64,000 nucleotides of DNA, taken from positions 372,001 to 436,000 of the forward strand of contig NZ_QMFY01000002.1 in NCBI RefSeq assembly GCF_003286915.1, written 5' to 3'. Shown piece after piece: positions 9,499-18,527 of this stretch. Both the position numbers and the translations under genes were made by a program. The stretch is from Pseudochryseolinea flava. GTDB taxonomy: Bacteria; Bacteroidota; Bacteroidia; Cytophagales; Cyclobacteriaceae. The notes beneath the pieces are model-generated. The model had not been told where the DNA came from. It did no database searches and worked only from the letters and a program-made list of their open reading frames with translations. Numbering within the stretch: position 1 is the first letter of the stretch; each line of letters starts with the position of its first letter.

Positions 9499-9513
9499 AG
9501 CAACCGTTTTGCA
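9499..9513. promoter_or_regulatory. Second, degenerate copy of the 7-1-7 operator
   Basis: AGCAACCGTTTTGCA matches the perfect palindrome at 7841-7855 at 11 of 15 positions (GCAAC, a central T and TTGCA). It lies 11 bases upstream of the TACCTTTG -7 box of the His-rich gene, where a bound repressor would block RNA polymerase. Confidence 0.5.
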
Positions 9514-9524
9514 TCAGAAAACAA

Positions 9525-9532
9525 TACCTTTG
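9525..9532 (+). promoter_or_regulatory. -7 box (TACCTTTG) of the His-rich/TonB operon
   Basis: TACCTTTG matches the Bacteroidota -7 consensus TAnnTTTG exactly. No clear -33 TTTG lies at the usual spacing, which could fit a regulated promoter. The box ends only 7 bases before the ATG at 9540, so the transcript may be almost or fully leaderless. Confidence 0.5.
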
Positions 9533-9539
9533 CGCTCTG

Positions 9540-9956
9540 ATGAGAGGTGTTTCACTTGTGCTCATGTTTTATGCCACGTCCATGCTTTTTTATGGATCCG
9601 TGGAGATGGTGCACGACTTCCTTCACCAACTTGCAGCGCTAAACATATCGGCGCTCCACAGCCACGATCACCATGAGCATCATTCCATGCGTGACCATGA
9701 ACATGGCCATAACCACGATCACCATCATCATCACGGAACTGTGTCGCACCACCATCATGAAAAGGACGACGCTCCCAGCAACATTCCTTTCGCCATCAAT
9801 TTCTTCCTATTTGCCCAAAGTAATCAAGAATTTAAATTCCACAATCCATTATTACTGCGCGTGGTCGATGCGCAACATCTCGAGCATTTGAGCGCTAGAC
9901 TGCTACCGCCTACGCCACCACCAGAAGTCCTCAGCAACATCAATACAATTTCTTAA
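9540..9956 (+). CDS. Histidine-rich small membrane or periplasmic protein
   Basis: This 138-residue protein has one N-terminal hydrophobic segment (~1-20), then a His-rich segment with 19 histidines between residues 40 and 73. A proline-rich tail (LLPPTPPPEV) ends the protein. I do not recognise a named family. Small His-rich proteins like this commonly accompany metal-uptake genes and may act as periplasmic metal sponges or chaperones, probably for zinc, cobalt or nickel. It precedes a TonB receptor by 83 bases on the same strand and has a palindromic operator in its promoter. The start is constrained, because no in-frame ATG lies just upstream; a later ATG at 9567 is possible. Confidence 0.7.
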   Translation: MRGVSLVLMFYATSMLFYGSVEMVHDFLHQLAALNISALHSHDHHEHHSMRDHEHGHNHDHHHHHGTVSHHHHEKDDAPSNIPFAINFFLFAQSNQEFKFHNPLLLRVVDAQHLEHLSARLLPPTPPPEVLSNINTIS

Positions 9957-9980
9957 TGCGTCATTAATGACCATTAAATT

Positions 9981-9998
9981 GTCACGTCCAAGCGTGAC
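9981..9998. repeat. Short inverted repeat before the TonB receptor gene
   Basis: GTCACG (9981-9986) and CGTGAC (9993-9998) form a perfect 6-bp inverted repeat with a 6-base loop, preceded by the palindrome TCATTAATGA (9961-9970). They lie between the His-rich gene and the receptor gene. They could be a weak RNA hairpin or a regulatory site; there is no U-run, so a terminator is unlikely. Confidence 0.35.
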
Positions 9999-10039
9999 CA
10001 GTCATTTTATTTTATAACATATTAACGATCAAAGAATAA

Positions 10040-12292
10040 ATGAAATTTCTTTTATTTCAGGCGATGCTCATTTGCGTCGGCCTGAATGTAGCATTGGGGC
10101 AAGGTGTTGTTAGTGGAACAATTGTAGACTCCAAAAACCAACCTTTACCAGATGTTAGCATTTCGATACAATCACTCAACAAAGGGACAACATCCGACGG
10201 TCTTGGTAGATTCTCTTTACATAATATTCCACCCGGAACATACGATGTATCGGTCACATCGTTAGGTTATGGCGCACAACAAAAATCGGTAATCGTTACC
10301 GAAACGCCGGTGATCATCAAGATCAGTCTCGAGCAAGGCGAACTCATGCTTGCAGATGTTGTCATTACTGACCAATTGAACAAGCAAATCAACACGATTT
10401 CTCAAGTTGATATTAAACTCCGTCCTGTGAACACATCACAAGACATTTTGAGAATGGTGCCCGGTTTATTTATCGCGCAACACGCAGGTGGCGGAAAATC
10501 AGAGCAAATTTTTCTCCGTGGATTTGACATCGATCACGGCACGGATATTAATCTCGAGGTTGATGGTCTGCCTGTAAACATGGTTTCGCATGCACATGGT
10601 CAAGGTTATTCTGATCTTCACTTTCTCATTCCTGAGCTGATTGGCAAAGTCGATTTTAACAAAGGTCCATACACTGCTGATAAAGGTAATTTTACAACCG
10701 CTGGATATGCATCGTTCTATACAAAAAACGTATTGGATCAAAACATGGTAAAAGTTGAAGGCGGTAGATTTGGAACATTGAGGAATGTTAACGCAATTAA
10801 TATCTTCAATAGTAGCGAAGGCGTTTGGCAGAAAAATCTTTATGTTGCTTCAGAGTATTTCAGAACCGATGGCTACTTCGAGGCCAATCAGAACTTTAAT
10901 CGCTTAAACTTAAATGCGAAGTACAATGCGTATCGTGACGATAAAGAAGCATTGAGCATTGGGATATCCACATTCAACAGCAGATGGGATGCATCGGGGC
11001 AAGTTCCTGTGCGTGCAATTAAAGACGGTTCGATTGCACGTTTCGGTTCAATTGATCCTACAGAAGGCGGAGAGACTTCCCGTACAAATGCATGGATCAA
11101 ATACACGAATACACAAGACAATGGCGGCGTATTTGAAAATCAGCTAAGCTTTTCAAAATACGATTTCTATCTCGTTTCTAATTTTACATTTTTCCTAAAT
11201 GATCCAATCAATGGAGACCAGATAACACAAAGTGAATCTCGAAATATTTATAGTTATAGAGGGAGTTACACGAGAAGCACCAATCTTGGAAGCAAAATTC
11301 TCCAAAGTGAACTCGGTGCTGGATTCAGATACGATGACGTCAATGACATTCATCTATATCACACGAAATCACGCAAACAATTTCTTGATGACGTTGCCCG
11401 TGGTGATGTGGATGAAACCAATCTTTTCGCATACGTGAACGAAACCTTGACATTGAGTGATAAGTTGTCCCTCAACGCGGCGGTTCGTCTTGATCATTTC
11501 ACGTTCAACTATGTAGATGCGCTGACGCCATTGTACAACAGACAAAGCGTGAGCAAAGCCGTAGTCAGTCCAAAACTTAACGTAAGCTACGATTTGTCAC
11601 AAAGCGTTAATCTGTTCGCAAAAACCGGCATCGGATTTCATTCAAATGATACGCGCGTAGTAGTTGCGCAAAACGGAAACGAAATTCTTCCGAGCGCATT
11701 CGGCGCAGACATCGGCGCAAACTTTAAAGTTGGAAACAAGTTAGTGGTTAGCACCGCACTGTGGATGCTCGACTTAGAACAAGAGTTTGTTTACGTTGGC
11801 GACGAGGGAATTGTTGAGCCCAGCGGAGAAACACAACGTCGTGGCCTAGATGTTTCCATGCGATACCAAGCACTGCCGTGGCTGTATGTCGATACCGATG
11901 TAAACGTTACGAATCCGAAAGCAAAAGGAGCACCAGAGGGCGAAGATCACATTCCATTGGCACCGACATTCACAAGTATCGGTGGATTGTCAGTGAAATT
12001 TCAAAATGGATTTAGTGGAAGTCTTCGATATCGTTACCTAGGAGACCGCGCAGCAAACGAAGACAATAGCGTTGTTGCCGAAGGTTACTTCCTCATGGAC
12101 GCCGTGCTTAAATACACACGAAAATCTTTCGAAGTAAGCTTTGCTGCAGAAAACATTCTCGATGAAGAATGGAATGAAGCTCAATTTGATACAGAATCAA
12201 GGCTTGAAAATGAAGTCGATCCTGTTTCTGAAATACATTTCACTCCAGGCACGCCGTTCTTCTTTAAAGCAGGCATTACTTTCTTCTTCTAA
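10040..12292 (+). CDS. TonB-dependent receptor, probably for a metal
   Basis: This 750-residue outer-membrane receptor has a signal peptide (~1-20), a carboxypeptidase-regulatory-like domain (~22-105), a plug (~115-230) and a barrel with a terminal aromatic FFF. The plug carries the signature FLRGFDIDHGTDINLEVDG, followed by VNMVSHAHGQGYSDLHFL, a His-containing region found in a broad receptor subgroup. The upstream His-rich protein and Fur/Zur-like operator suggest uptake of zinc or another transition metal, perhaps as a complex. That assignment rests on context, not on known ligand residues. The gene is probably co-transcribed with 9540-9956 and is followed by a terminator hairpin. Confidence 0.85.
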   Translation: MKFLLFQAMLICVGLNVALGQGVVSGTIVDSKNQPLPDVSISIQSLNKGTTSDGLGRFSLHNIPPGTYDVSVTSLGYGAQQKSVIVTETPVIIKISLEQGELMLADVVITDQLNKQINTISQVDIKLRPVNTSQDILRMVPGLFIAQHAGGGKSEQIFLRGFDIDHGTDINLEVDGLPVNMVSHAHGQGYSDLHFLIPELIGKVDFNKGPYTADKGNFTTAGYASFYTKNVLDQNMVKVEGGRFGTLRNVNAINIFNSSEGVWQKNLYVASEYFRTDGYFEANQNFNRLNLNAKYNAYRDDKEALSIGISTFNSRWDASGQVPVRAIKDGSIARFGSIDPTEGGETSRTNAWIKYTNTQDNGGVFENQLSFSKYDFYLVSNFTFFLNDPINGDQITQSESRNIYSYRGSYTRSTNLGSKILQSELGAGFRYDDVNDIHLYHTKSRKQFLDDVARGDVDETNLFAYVNETLTLSDKLSLNAAVRLDHFTFNYVDALTPLYNRQSVSKAVVSPKLNVSYDLSQSVNLFAKTGIGFHSNDTRVVVAQNGNEILPSAFGADIGANFKVGNKLVVSTALWMLDLEQEFVYVGDEGIVEPSGETQRRGLDVSMRYQALPWLYVDTDVNVTNPKAKGAPEGEDHIPLAPTFTSIGGLSVKFQNGFSGSLRYRYLGDRAANEDNSVVAEGYFLMDAVLKYTRKSFEVSFAAENILDEEWNEAQFDTESRLENEVDPVSEIHFTPGTPFFFKAGITFFF

Positions 12293-12301
12293 TTCATCAG
12301 G

Positions 12302-12345
12302 AACGGTTGTTTCAAAAACGACTTTGAAGCAGCCGTTTCTTTCTC
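12302..12345. terminator. Terminator hairpin between convergent genes
   Basis: AACGGTTGTTTC (12302-12313) and GAAGCAGCCGTT (12326-12337) pair over 12 positions with two G-U wobbles, followed by a pyrimidine-rich tail. It lies after the TonB receptor stop and just before the stop of the convergent Ycf48-like gene. Confidence 0.65.
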
Positions 12346-12361
12346 TCCAAAACAAACCGCA

Positions 12362-14560
12362 CTACCTGGCGATCACAGTTCGTTTTCGGAAATACCCACG
12401 TGAGGAGTTGATCATCATCGTATATACGCCTGGCGGTACCGTTGTGACATCAATTCGCCAACGCGCATTTAATTCACAATTAAATGGCAATGTCCAACGT
12501 CGCCCAGAAACATCAATCATAGTACAAGTTATAGGTTCCGCTCCGTCCAATTCGAAAAACAAATACTTGTCACCTGGTACAGGATATATTTCGATGCCCG
12601 ATTGCGCTCCGTAACTTTCAACACCCGTTACTGTCTCATCGAGCGTTAAAGCAAATACTAGCCCATATCCGCCCGTAGCATATACTACATCATCAACAGC
12701 ATCCATGTCGTTGATTACATTATCACAAATGGGAAACACTTCTTTTTTCCATGTAGCACCGTTGTCATTCGAACGCCATATGGCACCAAAGGAAGCGCTA
12801 TTGAGAATTTCCCAACCGTAAGCAAAGATTATATCTTTTACCTTGATAAAATCTTTCACCGAAGTTACCGAAGAAAAATTACCTACAAGCGACCATGTCT
12901 TTCCGCCATCGACCGTACGTTTCACAACACCCGAGCTAAAATAACCAAGAATGGTATCATCATCGATCACCATCATCGACTCCAGTGCGTCTTGCGAAAA
13001 ATCGGAAACCACGTTCCATGACACACCTTTTCCACGACGAATGCCACTTGACGTACTCACATAGATGTATTTCTCTGAACGTTCAATTTGGGTTGGCATA
13101 CTTGAGAGGTTGGGAATATCTATGGTCTCCCAACTTTCGCCTAAATCGCCGGAACGCAAGAATACATTTTTCATGGGGCTTCTCGTCATGCCCACGACGA
13201 ACATCGAATCACCTTTCTGCATGGCTGCGCTAAGCGACAAAAAATTAACCGGCAACGTCAACCTTTCAATCACCGCAGCTTTCTGCCTCACCCCATAATA
13301 CGAATTACGCCATCCAAAAAACATTCCCTGATCCGCCGATGCGAATGCCATGTCTAAAAAAGTTAAAGAATCGGAAGCTGGCGCAAACGACCAACTCGCA
13401 CCGCCATTGTTCGTCTCGAAGAATCCGACGCCACTTGATGCAAATCCAACCTTCGCATCGACGACATCAAATGAAAAAAATGCAGGATAACCGGCGTTAC
13501 TCACTTGCCATGTTTGTCCTGCATCTGTAGTTGTCAATACGCTTCCCCCCGCCCCCACTGCAAAACCAACCTGTTGCGTTTCGAAAACAATGTCTGTTAT
13601 TGCAAAATCATCTTGTTGTGAAAAAATTGGCAATGCAATCCGCGTCCACGTTTCACCCAAGTCATCAGAACGAAAAAGCGCAGATTGATATTGGTGATCT
13701 TCTCCCCAAGCCAACACAACTCCGCTCGACAAACATTCCAACGTGCGCACAAGTCGCATCTCGGTTGGTGTACGCTCATCCCAATGTTGCCCATCATCTT
13801 CGGTAAAAAAGATTTGTTCTGTTGCCTGCGTCCTTGCGAGATGAACAAAATATTTATGCTCTCCTACGACTTGAGGTGTCACTACGCGAAAATCAAAGCC
13901 CGTTGTAATGAAGGATCTTTCCCAACGTGATTCACCTGCCACTGGTGACATTACGAATTCCTCAAAACCAAAATTCATCAAGATGTCGCTCACTTCATAT
14001 CCGCCCACGTAGACATGACCATTTTCGTCGAAGGCAACATCGGTGTATGCGATAAACGGTGATGTTACGCCACTCCACGAAATTTCCTCCCAATGTTCTC
14101 CCCCATCTTGGGTGTGAAATATTTTTTCAAAGTCGCCGACGGCATATCCCTCACTTTCATTGGCAAAAGCAATTGCATGGAAGTATGCACTGTAAAGATA
14201 TTTATCGTTACTGGGTTGAAGCGTAAGAACGGTATTCCAAGAATGTCCACCATCTGTTGTTTTAAAAATTGAGGATTGAAAAACAATGAAGCCGACATCA
14301 TCGCTCACAAAGGTGACGTCGGTGTATTTCATATCCGGCTTAAAGACAAAAGGAAGATCGTGGGTGCTAACGTTCCAATGGCCACCTTTGTCATCGGAAA
14401 TTGCGACATCATTTCCGAATGCCATCCAACGATTTCCAGTGCGTTGAATTTGCGCATGGTGAATAAACCGATTTAAGTCTGACAGAGGGTGCACGCGCTC
14501 CCATTGCGCATGTGCAAATGTAACGGTGAAGAATAGAACGACAACGAGTTTAAATTTCAT
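12362..14560 (-). CDS. Ycf48-like beta-propeller protein with T9SS sorting domain
   Basis: This 732-residue secreted protein has a signal peptide (~1-18) and many repeats of the Ycf48/BNR (sortilin-like) propeller type. Typical units are TTDGGHSWN, TQDGGEHWEE, SDDLGETWT, TVDGGKTWS and SNDNGATWK, each an Asp-box-like turn spread over roughly residues 25-640. The last ~80 residues form a type A T9SS C-terminal sorting domain (IEIYPVPGDKYLFFEL, IDVSGR, VPPGVYTMMI). It is therefore exported through the outer membrane and attached to the surface or released. Such propellers bind rather than cleave, and the partner is unknown. No neighbour suggests a pathway. Confidence 0.82.
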   Translation of the reverse strand: MKFKLVVVLFFTVTFAHAQWERVHPLSDLNRFIHHAQIQRTGNRWMAFGNDVAISDDKGGHWNVSTHDLPFVFKPDMKYTDVTFVSDDVGFIVFQSSIFKTTDGGHSWNTVLTLQPSNDKYLYSAYFHAIAFANESEGYAVGDFEKIFHTQDGGEHWEEISWSGVTSPFIAYTDVAFDENGHVYVGGYEVSDILMNFGFEEFVMSPVAGESRWERSFITTGFDFRVVTPQVVGEHKYFVHLARTQATEQIFFTEDDGQHWDERTPTEMRLVRTLECLSSGVVLAWGEDHQYQSALFRSDDLGETWTRIALPIFSQQDDFAITDIVFETQQVGFAVGAGGSVLTTTDAGQTWQVSNAGYPAFFSFDVVDAKVGFASSGVGFFETNNGGASWSFAPASDSLTFLDMAFASADQGMFFGWRNSYYGVRQKAAVIERLTLPVNFLSLSAAMQKGDSMFVVGMTRSPMKNVFLRSGDLGESWETIDIPNLSSMPTQIERSEKYIYVSTSSGIRRGKGVSWNVVSDFSQDALESMMVIDDDTILGYFSSGVVKRTVDGGKTWSLVGNFSSVTSVKDFIKVKDIIFAYGWEILNSASFGAIWRSNDNGATWKKEVFPICDNVINDMDAVDDVVYATGGYGLVFALTLDETVTGVESYGAQSGIEIYPVPGDKYLFFELDGAEPITCTMIDVSGRRWTLPFNCELNARWRIDVTTVPPGVYTMMINSSRGYFRKRTVIAR

Positions 14561-14637
14561 GCATCCTTTGACACACTGAAATAAAAAAAGGTTGTAGACA
14601 ATGTTTAAATTTTAAAAGATCACCAACGCGTTGGTCG

Positions 14638-15507
14638 CTATTTGCCTTGCAACTTATTCGACAAATCGATGGCGCGTGACAATAATTTTGGTGATTCAAA
14701 TTTCGAAGCGAACGACTCAAACGCGGGAGTCGGACCACGCCACTGAAGCTCGTCGACGTCATCAAACAACAATGCATCCGTTCTCAGCGTGGCAAGTCGT
14801 TTGAACAGTACTGCGTGCTCTCTTTTTTCGCCGAGTACCTTCGACGGGAATTTTTCAATAGCCCCATATTGATTTAGAAGTTTGGCAGCACCTGTTTTTC
14901 CAATACCATCAATACCCGGATAGCCATCGGCACTATCGCCCACCAACGCAAGAAAATCCGGTATCAAATGTGGCGGAACACCAAACTTAGCATGTATTGC
15001 TTTCGCATCACGAATGACTTTTGCGCGTCTATCGATTTGAACAACACGATCATCTTGCACACATTGAGCAAGATCTTTGTCGGGCGTCCAAATACAAACC
15101 TTAGCAACGCGAGAATCTTCGTTTGCTATTTTTGCCGCCGAAGCCAAGGCATCATCGGCTTCTAATTCAACCATAGGCCAAGCCGTCACACCCATCGCTA
15201 TCAGCGCTTCTTCTAGTGGATGAAATTGCTTCCACAACGCACGCTCAATACCCGCACCTGTTTTATAGCCAGGCCACAATTCATTTCGAAAAGATTCTAT
15301 AATATGATCAGTAGCCACACCGATATGTGTTGCGCCTTCATCAATCATTTGTAAAATTCCATTTAGCACACCGACTAAGGCCCCGAATGGTGTGTCCTTT
15401 CCTTTGTTAAAACTACGCAACCCGTAAAAATGACGATACAACTCGTAGGTCCCGTCAACGAGATGAACGATAACTGTCGGCTCACTTTTTTTCTTTCGTT
15501 TTCCCAT
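14638..15507 (-). CDS. Stand-alone 5'-3' exonuclease (FEN/PolI 5'-nuclease family)
   Basis: This 289-residue protein is homologous to the 5'-nuclease domain of DNA polymerase I, encoded without a polymerase. Metal-binding acidic motifs are visible: DGTYELYR near the N-terminus, the ELEADDALAS cluster, WTPDKDLAQ and the helix-hairpin-helix region GDSADGYPGIDGIGKTGAAKLL. It would remove 5' flaps or RNA primers during replication and repair. The length fits the free-standing family members. The gene is divergent from the histidine kinase and has a TATCTTTG -7 box upstream. Confidence 0.9.
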   Translation of the reverse strand: MGKRKKKSEPTVIVHLVDGTYELYRHFYGLRSFNKGKDTPFGALVGVLNGILQMIDEGATHIGVATDHIIESFRNELWPGYKTGAGIERALWKQFHPLEEALIAMGVTAWPMVELEADDALASAAKIANEDSRVAKVCIWTPDKDLAQCVQDDRVVQIDRRAKVIRDAKAIHAKFGVPPHLIPDFLALVGDSADGYPGIDGIGKTGAAKLLNQYGAIEKFPSKVLGEKREHAVLFKRLATLRTDALLFDDVDELQWRGPTPAFESFASKFESPKLLSRAIDLSNKLQGK

Positions 15508-15565
15508 AACACCACTACTACATTGCTACATTTACGCTAAACAAGACCATCCGTGTGGATACGTC

Positions 15566-15573
15566 CAAAGATA
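15566..15573 (-). promoter_or_regulatory. -7 box of the exonuclease gene
   Basis: On the minus strand this reads TATCTTTG, an exact match to TAnnTTTG. Transcription would start near 15559, about 50 bases before the ATG at 15507. I could not find a convincing -33 box. Confidence 0.4.
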
Positions 15574-15699
15574 ACGAAACAATATAAGGAGAAGTTTATG
15601 GGCAACGTAACATGATGGGAGTACTAGGGTAAAAATCACATATCGAAGAAAGCATTATTACATTATATTTACACGTTGTTTGAAGCCACATTAACCTCA

Positions 15700-17628
15700 A
15701 TGCCTCGTCTTCTCGTTCACATTCTCCTTTGGTGTCTGGTTAGCGCGACGCCCGTTGTTCTACACGCTCAAAAGGTTGACAAAATTAACCGCCTGATGTT
15801 GGAATTGCCGACTGTTAAATCAGACACAGCAGAGATTCGGATCCTTCTCGAATTAGCAATGGCTTATGAGGGTTTTCAAATGGATTCCGCGATGACATAT
15901 GCCGTTAAGTCTTTAAACAAATCGGAAGCAGTCAAAAACAAAAAAGGCCAAGCCGACGCAACATTGCACATTGGCCGATTGAAGCGTGATCAAGATAACG
16001 CAGTAGAAGCATTGCAACACATGTTCGATGCTTTAGCGCTATATCGAGAAATTCGAGACAGCGTTCAAATAGCGCATTCACTCAATGATATCAGTATTGT
16101 GTATGCCAACTCAAACGATCCACAACAGTCACTTACTTATTTCAAACAAGCCCTGGAAATCTTTCAACAGATGGGCGATGAAAAGGGTGAATCATATGCG
16201 CTCAATAATATCGGTATTATCTATCAAGATCTGAACGACGATGCTACTGCAAAAATATACTACTTAAAGTCGCTTAAGATCAAGATAAAGAACAATGACC
16301 TTTATGGAATTTCACGCGGCTATTCCAACTTAGGCTCTATTGCACAAACGGAAAAGCAATGGAATGAAGCGATGACCTACTACAAAAAGGCAGATAGTAT
16401 TTTTTTGTTGACAAACGACATGCAAGGTCGCGGGCAGACGTATCTCGCCATGGCGCGTGTAAGACAAAATCAGGGACAATTAGGAGAAGCGCGTAAACTT
16501 GCTGTGCAAGGGTTTGAGATTGCGAAAACAGTGAATGAACTTTCAACGATGTTACGATGCAGTAAATTCATTGCAGAATTTGATGAGAAGGCAAAAGATT
16601 ATAAATCATCCCTTGCTTACCAAAAAATATACAACGACCTCGCCGATAGCATCGACAATCAAAATCATGAAGCTGCGGTAGAAGAACTAAAGACCAAATT
16701 CAATGTAGAAGAAAAAGAAAGAGAAATTACGCTTCTTAAAAAAGACAAAGAGCTGCATGAAGCCAATGCAAGAAACAGCACGTTGGTCAGCTATGTACTT
16801 ACGGGGGGAATCCTTGTACTCCTAATTCTCTTAAGTGTAATCTTTTATGCCTATCGAACGACCAGAACAGCACGTGACCGACTAGCCAACAAAAACGCAG
16901 AAATTGAGCAACAGAAAAATGATCTCGACAGGCTTAACAAAGAAAAAGATCGTTTCTTTTCTATCCTCTCGCACGACCTGCGTTCACCACTAGGCGCCTT
17001 GAAAGGTCTCTCCTATTTACTGGTTCATCATGCCGATATTTTAACAAAAGAAGAAACAAAAGATATCAAAGAAAAAATTGACGTATCACTCGACAACCTA
17101 ACAGCACTCATCAACAATATCCTGGATTGGTCTGTCACCACGTCAAAGAAACGTCAATGGACATTTGATAAACTCGACGTCACCGCGCTGATTGAGAAAA
17201 ACATTGGACTCTACCAAGCTATTGCTGAAAATAAAAGTGTTAGGCTAATACATCCGATCGACAATCAAGTTGTTGGATATGCCGATTATCAAGCCATTGA
17301 TACAGTGCTAAGAAATCTACTATCGAATAGTATCAAGTTTAGTCATCCCGATAGCGATGTCACGATTACGGCTTCAATTGACGGAAACCAGGTACTGATC
17401 TCTGTGCACGATCAAGGAATCGGAATACCGGAAGACTTACAGGAAAAGTTATTTACCATGAGCGGTGACGTTACGCAAGCAGGAACCAATAATGAAAAAG
17501 GCACGGGCATCGGTTTGCTTTTATGTAAAGAACTGATGCGCGAGAACAACGGTGACATTTCTGTAAAGAGTAAACCAGGAAAAGGAAGCGAATTTTTTGT
17601 TTCACTTCCCATCTACGAACACGTCTAG
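15700..17628 (+). CDS. TPR-containing sensor histidine kinase
   Basis: This 642-residue membrane kinase has a signal peptide (~1-22), a periplasmic domain of about seven TPR repeats (~40-330; units such as AIYYLKSLKIKIKNND and MTYYKKADSIF), a coiled coil, a membrane helix (~365-390) and a cytoplasmic kinase core. The phospho-acceptor is His425 in FFSILSHDLRSPL. The N box is LRNLLSNSIKFSH, the G1 box DQGIGIPED and the G2 box GTGIGLLLCKEL. There is no receiver domain and no response regulator nearby, so the partner is encoded elsewhere. I chose the ATG at 15700, which begins a normal signal peptide, over a TTG at 15676. Confidence 0.9.
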   Translation: MPRLLVHILLWCLVSATPVVLHAQKVDKINRLMLELPTVKSDTAEIRILLELAMAYEGFQMDSAMTYAVKSLNKSEAVKNKKGQADATLHIGRLKRDQDNAVEALQHMFDALALYREIRDSVQIAHSLNDISIVYANSNDPQQSLTYFKQALEIFQQMGDEKGESYALNNIGIIYQDLNDDATAKIYYLKSLKIKIKNNDLYGISRGYSNLGSIAQTEKQWNEAMTYYKKADSIFLLTNDMQGRGQTYLAMARVRQNQGQLGEARKLAVQGFEIAKTVNELSTMLRCSKFIAEFDEKAKDYKSSLAYQKIYNDLADSIDNQNHEAAVEELKTKFNVEEKEREITLLKKDKELHEANARNSTLVSYVLTGGILVLLILLSVIFYAYRTTRTARDRLANKNAEIEQQKNDLDRLNKEKDRFFSILSHDLRSPLGALKGLSYLLVHHADILTKEETKDIKEKIDVSLDNLTALINNILDWSVTTSKKRQWTFDKLDVTALIEKNIGLYQAIAENKSVRLIHPIDNQVVGYADYQAIDTVLRNLLSNSIKFSHPDSDVTITASIDGNQVLISVHDQGIGIPEDLQEKLFTMSGDVTQAGTNNEKGTGIGLLLCKELMRENNGDISVKSKPGKGSEFFVSLPIYEHV

Positions 17629-17657
17629 CCATCGGACTGGCTACTCAACATTTGAGA

Positions 17658-18527
17658 CTATTTGATCGTACTGCGCTTCAACGCTTTCGTAATCGCCGTC
17701 TTCGACACCCTTCGTATCTCCCCACCGCTGCTAAAGTAAAAGTACTCGTCCTTTGAAATATAGGGACAGAAATCTCGTAACGATGTATTAACCTCAACGC
17801 CAAGATGAACAGGATCAAGCCAGCTTCCTTTCCGCTGCGAACAATACAGGTCTGCCTTACCCAAGGAATTATCCCTCCCACTACTGGCAAACACCAATTG
17901 GTCGCCGTCAGGGTTAACAAAAGGATCGTACTCCGAATGACGAGTATTCACCTTTTCACCTAAGTTCACAGGAACATCAAACACCCCATTTTTAAAGGGG
18001 GCCATGTAAAGATCTTCTTCACCGAAGCCACCTTGTCGCGACGACGAAAAATACGCGTCGCCTTTGGCAGTGAATGAAATGTAATATTCATCAAAGGGTG
18101 AATTGAGTGACGCAACGTTCACAATGGGTTCCCAACTCCCGTTGCCAAAAGAAGTCTTCCAGATATCATAGTCCTTCGTTGTATCGCGCGCATTGATTGG
18201 TCTGTTCGATATAAAATACAATTCTCCCAGGGGAGAAACTGCTGGATCGGCATACGAAAATCCGTCACTACAAAATGTAAGCATGACGGGTTTCGACCAA
18301 TTACCATGAGACCGAACCGTGACAAACAATAACGTTCTCTTACTAACGGTTCGGGAGAAATAAAATGATTGTCCGTCGTTAGAAAAACATGCATTAAATT
18401 CATTGCTATCGGTGGACACTATTCCTGGCAAAAATATTTCCGGCGCGTCCAACTTTTCTTGTGCTTGTATTAAGAAACAGCACAAGCAGCAAATCAAAAT
18501 TGAAAAGATCAAGATCAATCGTTCCAT
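17658..18527 (-). CDS. PD40/WD40-like beta-propeller protein
   Basis: This 289-residue secreted protein has a signal peptide (~1-22), followed by repeats of the PD40 (TolB-like) propeller: NDGQSFYFSRT, SPLGELYFISNRP, AKGDAYFSSSRQGG, PDGDQLVFASSGRD. This type is common in Bacteroidota envelope proteins and is thought to bind peptides, glycans or partner proteins in the periplasm. It is the last gene of a three-gene minus-strand set, and its start overlaps the end of the acetyltransferase gene by 13 bases. No enzyme motif is visible. Confidence 0.78.
   Translation of the reverse strand: MERLILIFSILICCLCCFLIQAQEKLDAPEIFLPGIVSTDSNEFNACFSNDGQSFYFSRTVSKRTLLFVTVRSHGNWSKPVMLTFCSDGFSYADPAVSPLGELYFISNRPINARDTTKDYDIWKTSFGNGSWEPIVNVASLNSPFDEYYISFTAKGDAYFSSSRQGGFGEEDLYMAPFKNGVFDVPVNLGEKVNTRHSEYDPFVNPDGDQLVFASSGRDNSLGKADLYCSQRKGSWLDPVHLGVEVNTSLRDFCPYISKDEYFYFSSGGEIRRVSKTAITKALKRSTIK

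Noticed and set aside
9961-10039. Zur box just upstream of the second TonB receptor
   Set aside because: TCATTAATGA and the TTATAACATATTA stretch are partly symmetric, but neither matches the 7-1-7 palindrome seen at 7841-7855.
12141-12614. Plus-strand frame spanning the TonB receptor end and the Ycf48-like gene end
   Set aside because: It overlaps two well-supported genes and crosses the terminator between them.
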